NCBI RefSeq assembly: GCF_025567165.1
Contig: NZ_JAOQKC010000009.1
Span: 62,001-126,000 of the forward strand
Direction of reading: 5' to 3'
DNA from: Laedolimicola ammoniilytica
GTDB lineage: Bacteria; Bacillota; Clostridia; Lachnospirales; Lachnospiraceae
Length of the DNA stretch: 64,000 nucleotides
Shown: positions 9,113-17,312 of the stretch, piece after piece
Numbering within the stretch: the stretch's first letter is position 1
Layout of the letters: each line of letters starts with the position of its first letter
The notes under the pieces: model-generated
The model's input: the letters and a program-made list of their open reading frames with translations, nothing else
The model's database searches: none
What the model was told of the DNA's origin: nothing
Program-made: the position numbers and the translations under genes

Positions 9113-9214
9113 GTGATGCTTTATCATCTTTTTAGTATCACCCTGTTACAGCACCAAATGCCGAGCATCCCATAAAAACAACACGCAAAAGATTTAATAA
9201 ACCGATGAAAAACA

Positions 9215-9243
9215 TAGATAATACGAATCGCACATGCTATAAT
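9215..9243 (+). promoter_or_regulatory. Promoter of a 51-aa small protein gene
   Basis: TATAAT at 9238-9243 with TAGATA at 9215-9220, spacing 17. It lies 39 bases before the small open frame at 9282. Confidence 0.55.
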
Positions 9244-9281
9244 AAAAGAAAAGTCATAAGATAGCGACGGAGAGTGACATA

Positions 9282-9437
9282 ATGCGGCGACGTATCAAAA
9301 AGAAGAAGGGGCTGCTTCCGGATCCGGCCTATGAGAAGCTAAAGGAGCGCTGGGTAGAGGAACTGGAAAGTGAGATGGACAGTCTGGAAAAGCTGGAAGA
9401 GATCCCTCCCATGCAACACAGAAGAAATGAATTGTAA
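9282..9437 (+). CDS. Small charged protein, 51 aa, unknown function
   Basis: An ATG at 9282 preceded by GGAGAGTG opens a 51-codon frame. The product begins with a basic patch (RRRIKKKK), continues LLPDPAYEKLKERWVEELE and then an acidic, probably helical stretch with heptad-like leucines, ending in HRRNEL. It has its own promoter-like sequence and a plausible ribosome site. I do not recognise the family. Its TAA stop lies inside the left half of the putative BirA operator that serves bioY. It may be a genuine small protein or a leader frame. Confidence 0.5.
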   Translation: MRRRIKKKKGLLPDPAYEKLKERWVEELESEMDSLEKLEEIPPMQHRRNEL

Positions 9438-9463
9438 ACCTGATAAATAAAATGGTTGACAAT
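9431..9463 (+). promoter_or_regulatory. Putative biotin repressor (BirA) operator of bioY
   Basis: ATTGTAAACC (9431-9440) and GGTTGACAAT (9454-9463) form an inverted repeat with one mismatch around a 13-base spacer. Known BirA sites are built on TTGTAAACC and GGTTTACAA halves, usually with a somewhat longer spacer. The right half contains the -35 box of the bioY promoter, so a bound repressor would exclude RNA polymerase. Confidence 0.75.
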
Positions 9464-9484
9464 CAAAGACTGATTCGGTATACT
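9456..9484 (+). promoter_or_regulatory. Promoter of bioY
   Basis: A full TTGACA (9456-9461), 17-base spacer and TATACT (9479-9484), 34 bases before the bioY start. It overlaps the right half of the BirA-type operator. Confidence 0.85.
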
Positions 9485-9518
9485 GCTAAAGACAACCAAT
9501 GAAAAAGGAGACAAAAAG

Positions 9519-10112
9519 ATGTATACAGAATCAAAGAACGGAACGAAGAAGCTTACAACCTATCAGCTGACCCTGACGGCGGTGATGGCAGCCGTAATCT
9601 GCGTGCTGGGTCCCATTTCTATGGCCATTCCCATCAGTCCGGTGCCGATTTCCCTGGCCAGCATGGCAGTTTACCTGGCAGTGACCGTACTGGGCATGAA
9701 GCTGGGTACCTTAAGCTGCCTGATTTACCTGCTTCTGGGTCTGGTGGGACTTCCGGTATTCTCGGGCGGCAGCGCGGGCGCGGCCAAGCTGTTCGGACCC
9801 ACCGGCGGCTACCTGGTAGGATATCTGTTCCTGGCGCTGATTGCAGGAGCCTTCGTGGGCCGTTATACAGAAAATAAATGGAAAAGTATCGCGTTCGCGG
9901 CGCTGGGCATGGTGCTGGGAACCATGGTACTCTATGCGCTCGGTACAGCCTGGCTGGCTTATTCCGCAGGTATGGATTTCCAGGCAGCTCTGTGGGCAGG
10001 CGTGATCCCGTTTATCCCGGGTGACCTGGTAAAAATGGTTATCGCGGTGCTGCTGGGAAGCGCAGTGCGCGGAAGACTGCTCCGGGCCGGAATTCTGGAA
10101 GGAAATAATTAA
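9519..10112 (+). CDS. bioY: Biotin ECF transporter substrate-binding protein BioY
   Basis: A 197-aa membrane protein, the S-component that binds biotin and pairs with a shared ECF T/ATPase module. Six hydrophobic segments are visible. Family motifs are the short proline-rich loop PISPVPISLASMAVYLA, GLPVFSGGSAGAAKLFGPTGGYLVGY and FIPGDLVKM. Length is typical (180-200 aa). AAAGGAG precedes the ATG. No bioMN genes are next to it, so it probably uses ECF subunits encoded elsewhere. The EcfT/EcfA genes 17 kb downstream sit in a different regulon. The BirA-like operator supports biotin as substrate. Confidence 0.95.
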   Translation: MYTESKNGTKKLTTYQLTLTAVMAAVICVLGPISMAIPISPVPISLASMAVYLAVTVLGMKLGTLSCLIYLLLGLVGLPVFSGGSAGAAKLFGPTGGYLVGYLFLALIAGAFVGRYTENKWKSIAFAALGMVLGTMVLYALGTAWLAYSAGMDFQAALWAGVIPFIPGDLVKMVIAVLLGSAVRGRLLRAGILEGNN

Positions 10113-10156
10113 CAACGCGTATGAACAATTATCCATGGAAACGGTCATAAACAGCA

Positions 10157-10185
10157 TTGACTTTTTATTTACAAGCTGTTATATT
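10157..10185 (+). promoter_or_regulatory. Promoter of ptsI-ptsH
   Basis: TTGACT (10157-10162), 17-base spacer and TATATT (10180-10185). Transcription from here would make a leader of about 165 bases containing the long hairpin at 10207-10315. Confidence 0.8.
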
Positions 10186-10206
10186 TGAATGTAGAAAAAA
10201 CACATA

Positions 10207-10315
10207 TTCCATACAGGAAGTGATTTGAAAGAAGACCGGGTTTCGCGAAAATGAGGGGCACAGAAGATACCCGTTATTTTCCGTGAAACTTGGCTTCTTT
10301 TTCGCCTGTATGGAA
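10207..10315 (+). ncRNA. Long structured leader of ptsI
   Basis: Three stacked helices can be drawn. A perfect 11-bp basal stem joins TTCCATACAGG (10207-10217) to CCTGTATGGAA (10305-10315). A 9-bp middle stem of AAAGAAG(A)CC pairs with GGCTTCTTT. An upper stem of about 13 bp pairs GCGAAAATGAGGG with CCCGTTATTTTCCG. The whole element folds as one 109-base hairpin starting about 15 bases after the predicted transcript start and ending 42 bases before ptsI. It is not a plain terminator because no U-tract follows. I do not recognise it as a named riboswitch or antiterminator target. Confidence 0.6.
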
Positions 10316-10357
10316 GTTGGGTATTTGGGAAAATTGAAATCAGGGAGGAATTGTTTC

Positions 10358-11977
10358 ATGGAAACTCGTCAGGGTAAGAGCGTATTTTCCGGAGTAGCAA
10401 TAGGAAAGCTTTTTGTGTATAAAAAAGCAAAGCAGGTTGTAGATAAGAAGACAATTGAGGATCCGGCAGCAGAAGTAGCGCGTTATATGGCTGCGAAGGA
10501 GAAAGCAAAAGAACAGCTGGAGATGCTGAAAGAGAAGACAATGAAGGACGTAGGAGAGGCAGAGGCTGAGATCTTCGAGGCTCACCAGATGCTCCTGGAG
10601 GACCTGGACTTCGTGGAAGGCATCACAGGCATGATTGAGAATGATAAGGTCAATGCAGAGTACGCCGTATTCGTGACCGGTGAGCAGTGTGCAGCGCTGT
10701 TCCTGAGCATGGACGACGATTATATGCGCGGACGCGCGGCAGATGTCAACGATATTTCCAACCGTCTGATCGCCATCTTAAGCGGCACACAGGTAAGCGC
10801 TGAGGCGATGCCGGAGCCGGTGATCATCATGGCAGAGGATCTGGCGCCCAGCGAGACTGTACAGTTTGAGAAGGACAAGATTCTGGCGCTGGTTACCCAG
10901 AAGGGTTCCGCAAACTCTCATACGGCTATCCTGGCGCGTATGATGAATATCCCCTGTATCGTTACTGCAGATATCGATCTGGATCCGGATCTGACCGGCA
11001 AGAACGGTATCGTGGACGGCTTCACAGGCAAGATTTACATCGAGCCGGATGAAGTGACAGCAGCCGTTATGGCAGAGAAGAAGAAGCGCGAGGAAGAGCG
11101 TAAGCTTCTGCTTCAGAGCCTGAAGGGTCTGCCGACCGTAACCAAGAGTGGCAAGCACATCCATCTGTATTCCAATATCGGAAGCGAAGAGGATGTGGAT
11201 TCTGTACTGGAGAATGACTCCGAGGGTATCGGCCTGTTCCGCAGCGAGTTCCTGTATCTGGGCCGCGACACCTACCCGACCGAGGAGGAGCAGTTCCAGG
11301 TATACAAGAACGTAATCTCCAAGATGAACGGCAAGAAGGTTATCATCCGTACCCTGGACATCGGAGCAGACAAGCAGGCTGATTATTTCCAGATTCCGAA
11401 GGAAGAGAACCCGGCTATGGGCTTCCGTGCGATCCGTATCTGCCTGCACAGACCGGAAGTATTCAAGACCCAGCTGCGCGCTATCTACCGCGCAAGCGCA
11501 TACGGTACCGCTTCCGTCATGTTCCCGATGATCATCTCTGTGGCAGAGGTTAAGAAGATCAAAGAGATCGTAGAGGAAGTAAAGAATGAGCTGCGTCAGG
11601 CAGACATCCCGTTTGGCGATGTGGAGCTTGGTATCATGGTGGAGACACCGGCAGCCGTTATGATCGCGGATATGCTGGCGCCGGAAGTAGACTTCTTCAG
11701 CATCGGAACCAACGACCTGACCCAGTATACACTGGCTATCGACCGTCAGAATCAGTCTCTGGACGATATCTACGATCCGCATCACGAGGCAGTGCTTCGG
11801 ATGATCCAGAGAACCATCGAGTGCGCTCACGCACACGGCGCATGGTGTGGTATCTGCGGAGAGCTGGGAGCAGATATGGAGCTGACACGCCGCTTTATCC
11901 AGATGGGTATCGACGAGCTGTCCGTATCTCCGGTATTTACCCTGGAGCTGCGTAAGAAGATCCGCGAGGCAGAATAA
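10358..11977 (+). CDS. ptsI: PTS enzyme I (phosphoenolpyruvate-protein phosphotransferase)
   Basis: A 539-aa cytoplasmic enzyme that takes phosphate from phosphoenolpyruvate and gives it to HPr, the first step of PTS sugar uptake. The phosphorylated histidine is H188 in GSANSHTAILAR. The C-terminal PEP-binding TIM barrel carries the motifs GLFRSEFLY, GTNDLTQYTLA and CGELGAD. The ATG at 10358 follows GGGAGGAA. An in-frame ATG at 10283 lies inside the structured leader and lacks a site. ptsI precedes ptsH here, the reverse of the usual ptsHI order. The leader hairpin suggests control at the RNA level. Confidence 0.96.
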   Translation: METRQGKSVFSGVAIGKLFVYKKAKQVVDKKTIEDPAAEVARYMAAKEKAKEQLEMLKEKTMKDVGEAEAEIFEAHQMLLEDLDFVEGITGMIENDKVNAEYAVFVTGEQCAALFLSMDDDYMRGRAADVNDISNRLIAILSGTQVSAEAMPEPVIIMAEDLAPSETVQFEKDKILALVTQKGSANSHTAILARMMNIPCIVTADIDLDPDLTGKNGIVDGFTGKIYIEPDEVTAAVMAEKKKREEERKLLLQSLKGLPTVTKSGKHIHLYSNIGSEEDVDSVLENDSEGIGLFRSEFLYLGRDTYPTEEEQFQVYKNVISKMNGKKVIIRTLDIGADKQADYFQIPKEENPAMGFRAIRICLHRPEVFKTQLRAIYRASAYGTASVMFPMIISVAEVKKIKEIVEEVKNELRQADIPFGDVELGIMVETPAAVMIADMLAPEVDFFSIGTNDLTQYTLAIDRQNQSLDDIYDPHHEAVLRMIQRTIECAHAHGAWCGICGELGADMELTRRFIQMGIDELSVSPVFTLELRKKIREAE

Positions 11978-12061
11978 GTCCCGGATACTTTATAAGGATA
12001 GTCGGCCGGAGGCAGTCCGGTTTACCGCTATAAATTTATCTAATTAAAAGGAGAATCTATC

Positions 12062-12319
12062 ATGAAAGAGTTTAAGTATGTAGTACAGGATGAACTGGGA
12101 CTTCACGCAAGACCCGCAGGACTTCTGGTAAAGGAAGCTGCTAAGTATAAGAGTGCCATCACTCTGGACAGCGGCGTTAAGAAGGCAGACGCAAAAAGAA
12201 TCATGGCTGTTATGTCCATGGGCGTAAAGCAGGGCGTAGAGGTTACCGTTACTGTAGACGGCGAGGATGAGGATGCAGCATTCGACGCTATCAAGACCTT
12301 CTTCGAGACCAACCTGTAA
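12062..12319 (+). CDS. ptsH: HPr phosphocarrier, lacking the regulatory serine
   Basis: An 85-aa phosphocarrier that accepts phosphate from enzyme I at H15 (in LGLHARPAGLL) and passes it to EIIA proteins. In classic Firmicute HPr, residue 46 is the serine phosphorylated by HPr kinase (KSIMGVMSLG). Here the same segment reads AKRIMAVMSMG, so residue 46 is arginine. Regulatory seryl phosphorylation, and with it the classical CcpA corepressor role, should not occur through this copy. It lies 84 bases after ptsI with AAAAGGAG before the start, and a strong terminator follows. Another HPr elsewhere in the genome cannot be excluded. Confidence 0.93.
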   Translation: MKEFKYVVQDELGLHARPAGLLVKEAAKYKSAITLDSGVKKADAKRIMAVMSMGVKQGVEVTVTVDGEDEDAAFDAIKTFFETNL

Positions 12320-12334
12320 TTCAGAAAGAAGCTT

Positions 12335-12371
12335 CGCGGCATAGCCAGTTTTGGCTGTGCCGCGTTTTTTT
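12335..12371 (+). terminator. Terminator after ptsH
   Basis: A 13-bp GC-rich stem (12335-12347 with 12352-12364) is followed by T7. Confidence 0.93.
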
Positions 12372-12405
12372 ATCCCAAACCCTACTTTTAAATTAGGTGT
12401 AAAGG

Positions 12406-12414
12406 TGATATACT
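12406..12414 (+). promoter_or_regulatory. Extended -10 promoter of the M16C peptidase gene
   Basis: TGATATACT is an extended -10 (TG-N-TATACT) 54 bases before the start codon. The -35 region is poor. Confidence 0.45.
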
Positions 12415-12468
12415 AAATAACAAATGCCTGCCTTTCGGCGGGGCAAATAGAAAGACAGGAGAAAGATC

Positions 12469-15393
12469 ATGACCATAGAAGAATTACAGAGCTATGAGCT
12501 TGTGGAGAAGCGTGAGATCGAAGAGCTTCATTCCGTGGGCTATTACCTGAAGCATAAAAAGACGGGGGCGAAGGTGTGCCTCTTATCCAACGACGATGAG
12601 AATAAGGTATTCTATATCGGCTTCCGGACCCCGGCGCCGGACGATACGGGCGTGGCCCATATCCTGGAGCATTCCGTGCTGTGCGGTTCCAGAGAGTTTC
12701 CGGTGAAGGATCCTTTTGTGGAGCTGGCGAAAGGTTCCTTAAATACTTTTCTGAATGCCATGACCTATCCGGACAAGACCGTGTATCCCATCGCCAGCTG
12801 CAACGACAAGGACTTCCAGAACCTGATTCATGTATACATGGATGCGGTGTTCTATCCGAATATTTATAAAAAAGAAGAAATTTTCCGCCAGGAGGGCTGG
12901 CATTACGAGATGGAGAGCGAGGACGGTGACCTGACCCTGAACGGCGTAGTCTATAACGAGATGAAGGGCGCGTTTTCCTCCCCGGAGGGCGTACTGGAGC
13001 GGGAGATCCTGAATTCCCTCTATCCGGACACCACTTATGCCAATGAGTCCGGCGGCGACCCGGAGTTCATTCCGGATCTGACCTGGCAGCAATTCCTGGA
13101 TTTCCACGGCCGCTATTATCACCCCTCCAACAGCTATATTTTCCTGTATGGAAACTGTGATATGGCCGAGAAGCTTCAGTGGCTGGATGAAAAGTACCTG
13201 AGCCACTATGACTATCTGGAGATTGATTCCGAGGTGCGGACCCAGGCTCCCTTTGAGAAAATGCGGGAGATCGTGAAGGATTATTCCATTTCCGCGGAGG
13301 AGAGCGAGGAAGACAATACCTATCTGTCCTACAATAAATCCGTGGGCGACACCCTGGACGCGAAGCTCTATCTGGCCATGCAGGTGCTGGAATATGTGCT
13401 GCTGTCCGCTACGGGCGCGCCTTTGAAGCAGGCGCTTCTGGACGCCGGCATCGGTCACGACATTATGAGCTCCTATGACAATGGCGTCAAACAGCCTATT
13501 TTCTCAATTATCGCGAAAAACGCGAATGAAGATCAAAAAGACGCATTTGTAGAAGTAATCGAGAGCACTTTAAAGAAGCTGGCGGATGAGGGCCTGGATG
13601 AAAAGGCCCTGCGCGCCGGTATCAACTATTTTGAATTCCGCTACCGGGAGGCTGATTTTGGCAACTATCCGGCGGGCCTGATGTACGGCCTGCAGGCCTT
13701 CGACAGCTGGCTTTACAAGGATGACAGCGCCTTTCTGCACCTGGAGGCCCTGGACAGTTTCGCATTTCTGAAGGAACAGGCGGATAAGGGCTATTTTGAA
13801 GGCCTGATTAAGACCTATCTGCTGGATAACCCCCACGGTTCCCTGGTGCTGATCCGCCCGAAGAAGGGCCTGACCGCGGAGCAGGACGAGAAGCTGAAAA
13901 AGAAGCTGGAGGCTTACAAGAACAGCCTGAGCGCGGAAGAGAAGCGGCAGATTGCGTCATTTACCAGGCATCTGAAGGAGTATCAGAGCGAGCCGTCGCC
14001 CCAGGAGGATCTGGCGAAAATTCCGCTGCTGGCCAGAGCCGACATCGACAAGAAGGCGCAGCCCTTCCAGAACGAGCTTCGGAAGGCCGGAGACACCGAT
14101 GTGCTTTACCACGACATCTTCACCAATGGCATCGGCTATGTGGATCTGGTATTTAAGGCAGGCGGCATTCCGGTGGAGCTGATTCCCTATCTGGGTCTTC
14201 TGAAGGCAGCGTTGGGCCAGGTGGATACGGAGCATTACACCTACGGCGAGTTCTCCAACGAGCTGAACCTGCACACGGGAGGTATCTCCTGCAGCGTGGG
14301 AAGCTACGACAGCGTGCAGAACCCTAAGGATTACACGGCAGTTTTCGAGGTGAAGAGTAAGGCCCTTTACGAGGAGACCCCGGTGGCTTTTGCCATGATA
14401 AAGGAAATGCTGTTGACCTCGAAGCTTCACGATAAAAAGCGCCTGAAGGAAATCCTGGCGGAGACCAAGTCCCGGCAGCAGATGGCCTTCCAGACCGCCG
14501 GTCATTCCATGGCGGCCCTGCGCGCCATGTCCTACTTCTCCTCCAGCTCCGCATTTTCCGATATGACGGAGGGCGTGGATTTCTATCATTTCATCGAGGA
14601 GCTGGACGCGGACTTCGAAGAGAAATGGGAAATGGCAGCGGAGAAGCTTACAAAGCTTACACACATTCTGTTCTGCCCGGAGAATCTGCTGGTCAGCTAC
14701 ACTGGTGGGACGAAGAGCCTGGCGGGACTGGACGCGGAGGTCGAAAAGCTTGTAAAAGCGCTGTATCCGAACACCGGCGCGGAGCAGAAGGTGTGGGCGC
14801 TGGTTCCGGAGCATAAGAACGAGGGTCTGAAGACCTCCGCCCAGATTCAGTATGTGGCCCGGGCCGGCAGCTTCCGGGCAGCAGGACTTCCCTACACGGG
14901 CACCTTAAAGGTACTGCGGATCATCATGAGCTACGATTACCTCTGGAACAATGTGCGTGTAAAGGGCGGCGCTTACGGCTGCATGAACAATTACACCCGC
15001 ACCGGCAACGGCTATCTGGTATCCTACCGCGACCCGAATCTTCTGAAGACCAATGAGATCTTTGAAAAGAGCGTGGACTACACCGAACACTTCGATGTGT
15101 CCGAGCGCGATATGACCAAGTATATCATCGGAACCATCAGCTCCATGGATACGCCGCTGAACGCCAGAGCGAAGGGCATGCGTTCCTTAAGTGCCTGGAT
15201 GACCGGCGTAACAGAAGAGCAGGTACAGAAGGAGCGTGACCAGGTCCTGGGCTGCGGCGTCGAAGAGATTCGCGCATTGGCCCCCTACCTGAAGGCCATG
15301 CTTTCCCAGAACCATATCTGCGTCATTGGAAATGAGGAAAAGTTGGAGGGTCAGAAGCAACTTTTTGAGGTGACGGAGAGTCTGTTCCACTAA
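12469..15393 (+). CDS. M16C-family zinc metallopeptidase (presequence-protease type)
   Basis: A 974-aa cytoplasmic insulinase-like peptidase that degrades peptides inside a clamshell chamber. The inverted zinc motif HILEH is at residues 64-68, and the third ligand E164 lies in VVYNEMKGAFSSPEG. Four M16 domains can be followed. The C-terminal half shows the R/Y pair region (SYDYLWNNVRVKGGAYG). Length matches bacterial PreP-like proteins (about 970 aa). It has no signal peptide. It ends 11 bases before era, so the peptidase, era, YqzL-like and recO genes probably form one operon. Confidence 0.92.
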   Translation: MTIEELQSYELVEKREIEELHSVGYYLKHKKTGAKVCLLSNDDENKVFYIGFRTPAPDDTGVAHILEHSVLCGSREFPVKDPFVELAKGSLNTFLNAMTYPDKTVYPIASCNDKDFQNLIHVYMDAVFYPNIYKKEEIFRQEGWHYEMESEDGDLTLNGVVYNEMKGAFSSPEGVLEREILNSLYPDTTYANESGGDPEFIPDLTWQQFLDFHGRYYHPSNSYIFLYGNCDMAEKLQWLDEKYLSHYDYLEIDSEVRTQAPFEKMREIVKDYSISAEESEEDNTYLSYNKSVGDTLDAKLYLAMQVLEYVLLSATGAPLKQALLDAGIGHDIMSSYDNGVKQPIFSIIAKNANEDQKDAFVEVIESTLKKLADEGLDEKALRAGINYFEFRYREADFGNYPAGLMYGLQAFDSWLYKDDSAFLHLEALDSFAFLKEQADKGYFEGLIKTYLLDNPHGSLVLIRPKKGLTAEQDEKLKKKLEAYKNSLSAEEKRQIASFTRHLKEYQSEPSPQEDLAKIPLLARADIDKKAQPFQNELRKAGDTDVLYHDIFTNGIGYVDLVFKAGGIPVELIPYLGLLKAALGQVDTEHYTYGEFSNELNLHTGGISCSVGSYDSVQNPKDYTAVFEVKSKALYEETPVAFAMIKEMLLTSKLHDKKRLKEILAETKSRQQMAFQTAGHSMAALRAMSYFSSSSAFSDMTEGVDFYHFIEELDADFEEKWEMAAEKLTKLTHILFCPENLLVSYTGGTKSLAGLDAEVEKLVKALYPNTGAEQKVWALVPEHKNEGLKTSAQIQYVARAGSFRAAGLPYTGTLKVLRIIMSYDYLWNNVRVKGGAYGCMNNYTRTGNGYLVSYRDPNLLKTNEIFEKSVDYTEHFDVSERDMTKYIIGTISSMDTPLNARAKGMRSLSAWMTGVTEEQVQKERDQVLGCGVEEIRALAPYLKAMLSQNHICVIGNEEKLEGQKQLFEVTESLFH

Positions 15394-15404
15394 GGAGGAA
15401 AAAT

Positions 15405-16319
15405 ATGGAGAATAAGAATTGCAAATCCGGCTTTGCCACCCTGATTGGCCGGCCCAATGTGGGAAAATCCACCCTGATGAACAAACTGATCGGACAGAAA
15501 ATCGCCATCACATCCAATAAGCCCCAGACCACCCGGAACCGGATTCAGACGGTCTATACCTGCGACGAGGGCCAGATCGTATTCCTGGACACGCCGGGTA
15601 TTCACAAGGCCAAGAACAAGCTGGGGGAGTACATGGTCAATGCAGCGGAGAGGACCTTAAAAGAGGTGGATGTGATCCTCTGGCTGGTGGAGCCCACCAC
15701 CTTCGTGGGCGCAGGCGAGCAGCATATCGCCGGGCAGCTGAAAAAGGTGAGCACGCCGGTGATTCTGGTCATCAATAAGACCGACACCGTGAAAAAGGAG
15801 GAACTGCTGGCGGTCATCGATACTTATCGGAAGCTTCACGAATTCGATGAGATCGTACCGGTATCAGCCCTGAGCGGCGATAACACAGACACCCTCATCG
15901 AGCAGATTTTCAAATATCTGCCCTACGGACCGAAATTCTACGATGAGGATACGGTGACCGATCAGCCCATGCGACAGATCGTGGCGGAGCTTATTCGGGA
16001 AAAGGCCCTGCGCTGCCTGAACGAAGAGATTCCCCATGGCATCGCGGTCTCCATCGACAAAATGAAGGAGCGGCCGAACGGGAAGGTGATGGACATCGAC
16101 GCCACGATTATCTGTGAGCGGGATTCCCACAAGGGCATCATCATCGGAAAGCAGGGCAGTATGCTTAAAAAGATTGGCAGCGCGGCCCGCTATGAGATCG
16201 AGGATATGCTGGAGATGAGGACAAATCTGCAGCTCTGGGTCAAGGTGAAGAAGGACTGGAGGGACAGTGATTTCCTGATTAAGAACTTCGGTTATGATAA
16301 GAAAGATTTGGAAATGTAA
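15405..16319 (+). CDS. era: GTPase Era
   Basis: A 304-aa GTPase that binds 16S rRNA near its 3' end and assists 30S maturation. G1 is GRPNVGKST, G3 is DTPGIH, G4 is NKTD, and the C-terminal KH domain includes GIIIGKQGSMLKKIG. The start follows AAGGAGG. The era, small YqzL-like protein, recO order matches that of many Firmicutes. Confidence 0.97.
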   Translation: MENKNCKSGFATLIGRPNVGKSTLMNKLIGQKIAITSNKPQTTRNRIQTVYTCDEGQIVFLDTPGIHKAKNKLGEYMVNAAERTLKEVDVILWLVEPTTFVGAGEQHIAGQLKKVSTPVILVINKTDTVKKEELLAVIDTYRKLHEFDEIVPVSALSGDNTDTLIEQIFKYLPYGPKFYDEDTVTDQPMRQIVAELIREKALRCLNEEIPHGIAVSIDKMKERPNGKVMDIDATIICERDSHKGIIIGKQGSMLKKIGSAARYEIEDMLEMRTNLQLWVKVKKDWRDSDFLIKNFGYDKKDLEM

Positions 16320-16424
16320 GGAATGACGAACCCTTCTGTTACCATTTATTTGCGGGCATACCTGTGGGGAATCTGGATACATTAAGAATAGATTCCAAGT
16401 TACATTAGAACAGGGGCGAAGCAG

Positions 16425-16610
16425 ATGACATGGGAACAGTTTGAACTGACCGGAACGGTGGAAGATTACTTAAGATACAAAGGGATTACCCGGGAGCGGG
16501 CGGAAAATTCCGCCGGGGAGAAAGGAGAAAGCCGGAGGGCAGAAGACTATGGGACAGATGATCACAGTGACCGGCCTGGTGCTGGCGGCCTACCCTCAGG
16601 GGGATTATGA
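16425..16610 (+). CDS. YqzL-like small protein
   Basis: A 61-aa frame between era and recO. The first 21 residues, MTWEQFELTGTVEDYLRYKGI, match the pattern of the YqzL family (W-x-x-F-x-x-T-G-x-x-x-x-Y-L-x-x-K), small proteins of unknown role encoded at this spot in many Firmicutes. Relatives are about 45 aa. Here the frame runs 62 bases into recO, and the last 25-30 residues look like out-of-frame recO sequence. Translation probably couples to recO. The ribosome site is weak. Confidence rests on position plus the N-terminal pattern. Confidence 0.6.
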   Translation: MTWEQFELTGTVEDYLRYKGITRERAENSAGEKGESRRAEDYGTDDHSDRPGAGGLPSGGL

Positions 16611-17211
16611 CAAGCGCATCATCCTTCTGACCCGGGAACGGGGCAAAATCACGGCCTTTGCCAGAGGGGCCAGGCGGCAGAACAGTCCCCTTCTGGCGGT
16701 CTGCAATTCCTTTGTCTTCGGTGAATTCTCGGTTTATGAGGGCCGTACCTCCTACAATCTGATGCAGGCGAAGGCCTCCAACTACTTCCACGAGCTCAGC
16801 GCGGATTTTGAAGGAGCCTGCTACGGGTTCTATTTCTGCGAGCTGGCGGAATATTATACCAGGGAGGCCAACGACGAAATACAGATGCTGAAGCTGCTGT
16901 ATCAATCCTTGCGGGCTTTATGTAAACCAAGTGTTCCCGACGAACTGATCCGTTACATATATGAACTGAAGGTACTGGTGGTGAACGGCGAGTGTCCGCC
17001 GGATTTTGAGGAGCTCGATATTTGTGAATCCACCCGGTACACCCTACAGTATATCGCCGCCTCTTCCATCGAGAAGCTCTACACCTTCCGAGTGTCGGAG
17101 CAGGTGCTGGGAGAATTGCGATTCGTGCTGCACCGGTACCGGGAGAAGTACATGGAGGGGCATTTCAAGTCTCTTGACATTCTGGAAGCCTGCGTTTCCT
17201 GTGCAATATGA
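16549..17211 (+). CDS. recO: DNA repair protein RecO
   Basis: A 220-aa recombination mediator that helps load RecA onto SSB-coated DNA. The N-terminal OB fold reads VTGLVLAAYPQGDYDKRIILLTRERGKITAFARGAR, a standard RecO pattern. A helical C-terminal domain follows. It is shorter than the usual 240-270 aa and lacks an obvious four-cysteine zinc site. The ATG at 16549 has GGAGGG nine bases upstream and lies within the overlapping YqzL-like frame. Confidence 0.9.
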   Translation: MGQMITVTGLVLAAYPQGDYDKRIILLTRERGKITAFARGARRQNSPLLAVCNSFVFGEFSVYEGRTSYNLMQAKASNYFHELSADFEGACYGFYFCELAEYYTREANDEIQMLKLLYQSLRALCKPSVPDELIRYIYELKVLVVNGECPPDFEELDICESTRYTLQYIAASSIEKLYTFRVSEQVLGELRFVLHRYREKYMEGHFKSLDILEACVSCAI

Positions 17212-17231
17212 AATTCCCATGGAATTTTCGG

Positions 17232-17260
17232 TTGAAAAATCAGTTAAAAGACGCTATACT
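17232..17260 (+). promoter_or_regulatory. Promoter of the lipoprotein-glyS pair
   Basis: TTGAAA (17232-17237), 17-base spacer, TATACT (17255-17260), 53 bases before the lipoprotein gene. No T-box leader is visible here although a tRNA synthetase follows. Confidence 0.8.
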
Positions 17261-17312
17261 ATATGGGATTCCCTGAGGTGAAAGCCTTAGAAGAGAAGTG
17301 GGAGGAGTATAG

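Noticed and set aside
17212..17312. T-box riboswitch upstream of the lipoprotein-glyS pair
   Set aside because: The region is only about 100 bases, has an ordinary promoter, and lacks T-box consensus and specifier/antiterminator structures.
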